This document shows, piece after piece, positions 13,856 to 14,680 of a stretch of 14,680 bases of DNA. Source of the DNA: Opitutia bacterium (lineage in GTDB: Bacteria > Verrucomicrobiota > Verrucomicrobiia > Opitutales > Opitutaceae). The translations under genes and the position numbers were made by a program. The first letter of the stretch is position 1; the number at the start of each line of letters is the position of its first letter. The notes beneath the pieces were generated by a model, which worked only from the letters and a program-made list of their open reading frames with translations, did no database searches and was not told where the DNA came from. The DNA lies in NCBI GenBank assembly GCA_025351035.1, contig JANXWT010000149.1:1-14680 (forward strand), written 5' to 3'.

Positions 13856-14680
13856 TCAGCGTCCCGCCAATTTCGCGGCGACGCTCGCGAAGAGTTTCTT
13901 GCGCAACGCCGCGTCGTGCACCCGGTTCGTGCGCAGTTCCAGCACTCGCAGGCCGCGTCGCGGCAGTCGTGCCACCAGCTTCACAAGCTGCGGCCAACTG
14001 CGCACCATGACGTGCTTCACCCCGTGCGCCGCGCAGAGTTTGGCAAAATTCGCCTGCTGCGGCGTCGCGAAAAACTCCTCGAATGGCGGATTGAACTCCG
14101 CGATCGGCAGATGCTGGAAAATGCCACCACCGTTGTTGTTGATCAGCACGATCGTCAGGCTGCCGGCGAGCTTCGGGCGGAGCAGAAACCCGTTGGCGTC
14201 GTGCAACAGTGCCAAATCGCCAGTCAGCAGAACCGTCGGCCGGTTGCCGTGCGCCACGCCGAGGGCCGTGGACAACGTGCCGTCGATGCCGTTCGCCCCG
14301 CGGCTGAAGAACACCTCAAGCCGGTTGTGACCAGCGCCCCAAAAAAATTCCGCGTCACGCACCGGCATGCTGTTCGCAATCACCACCGGCGTCCGTGCCG
14401 GCAGCGTCTGCTGGAGAAGGCGGCACGCCCTGCCCTCGAACAAGCCCGTCGTGCGCAGGAGCGCAGCATCCAATTGTCCGCGCGCGCGCTTCTCCAGCCG
14501 CGCCCACAGCGTCAGCCAGGAACCTGACTTCACCGCCGGCTTCACCGCCGCCGCCAATTCCTCGACGGAACAGCGCAACCGCCGCGTGCGTCCATGCAAC
14601 GCGTCAGCGTTCGCCGGCTGCATCCCAACCAGGAAAGTTTCGGCGTCCAGCATGGTCAGCCAGCCGCGCAACACCTTGCT
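13856..14680 (-). CDS. menD: MenD, 2-succinyl-5-enolpyruvyl-6-hydroxy-3-cyclohexene-1-carboxylate synthase, C-terminal part
   Basis: The frame is open through the right edge (its 5' end lies beyond 14680), so about 274 residues of the C-terminal half are seen. It is a thiamine-diphosphate enzyme that joins isochorismate and 2-oxoglutarate in menaquinone synthesis. Family marks in order: ANSMPVRDAEFFW, SRGANGIDGTLSTALGVA, the ThDP/Mg-binding stretch LLTGDLALLHDANGFLL followed by VLINNNGGGIFQHLPI, and a short C-terminal Rossmann-like end. The pattern GDLALLHD..NN is the MenD form of the ThDP motif. A first Met in the frame (GTG at 14674, then ATG at 14653) is an internal codon, not the start. 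Convergent with kup, 5 bases between the stops; menB lies on the same strand beyond kup. Confidence 0.93.
   Translation of the reverse strand, partial: SKVLRGWLTMLDAETFLVGMQPANADALHGRTRRLRCSVEELAAAVKPAVKSGSWLTLWARLEKRARGQLDAALLRTTGLFEGRACRLLQQTLPARTPVVIANSMPVRDAEFFWGAGHNRLEVFFSRGANGIDGTLSTALGVAHGNRPTVLLTGDLALLHDANGFLLRPKLAGSLTIVLINNNGGGIFQHLPIAEFNPPFEEFFATPQQANFAKLCAAHGVKHVMVRSWPQLVKLVARLPRRGLRVLELRTNRVHDAALRKKLFASVAAKLAGR

Noticed and set aside
12909..13997. A 362-residue minus-strand open frame
   Set aside because: Antisense to the kup C-terminal half and crossing the end of menD; no family features.
1..14680. CRISPR array, tRNA, rRNA, transposase or phage genes
   Set aside because: No regularly spaced direct repeats, no tRNA-like cloverleaf and no transposase or integrase motif were seen on either strand.

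Overview
This is a GC-rich, gene-dense window with no RNA genes, CRISPR array or insertion sequence that I could find. Protein styles (a TopB with a C-terminal repeat extension, a class II aldolase, an M29 peptidase, Kup, MenB/MenD), two kinds of short interspersed palindromic repeat, and the scarcity of Shine-Dalgarno sequences suggest a Verrucomicrobiota bacterium, probably an Opitutaceae relative. That placement is inference from style, not from a marker gene.

Left part (1-4835): the 3' part of a class V (PLP) aminotransferase is followed tail-to-tail by a comparatively AT-rich lipoprotein gene on the minus strand. Divergent from the lipoprotein is a large type IA topoisomerase III (topB) with three C-terminal repeats. 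The gap after topB holds three perfect hairpins, two of which are inverted copies of one another with a compensatory base-pair change, i.e. a REP/BIME-like element.

Middle (4836-8729): a membrane-anchored, Q-rich, Spy-like protein of unknown function, a class II fructose-bisphosphate aldolase (glycolysis/gluconeogenesis), a small P-loop kinase-like protein, and an M29 aminopeptidase whose reading frame is broken by one missing base in a T run.

Right-middle (8753-10934): an ECF sigma factor, a translationally coupled secreted protein, a secreted glycine-zipper protein with the best ribosome-binding site of the locus, an interspersed palindromic repeat, and a zinc-binding membrane anti-sigma factor. 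This looks like one envelope-sensing regulatory locus in which two exported proteins sit between sigma and anti-sigma.

Right end (10978-14680): menB and the 3' part of menD, both on the minus strand (menaquinone biosynthesis), are separated by an oppositely oriented kup potassium transporter gene. The kup leader carries a 12-bp perfect hairpin that abuts a second small hairpin containing the Shine-Dalgarno sequence, a candidate for RNA-level control. The menB/kup divergent region also has an operator-like inverted repeat.
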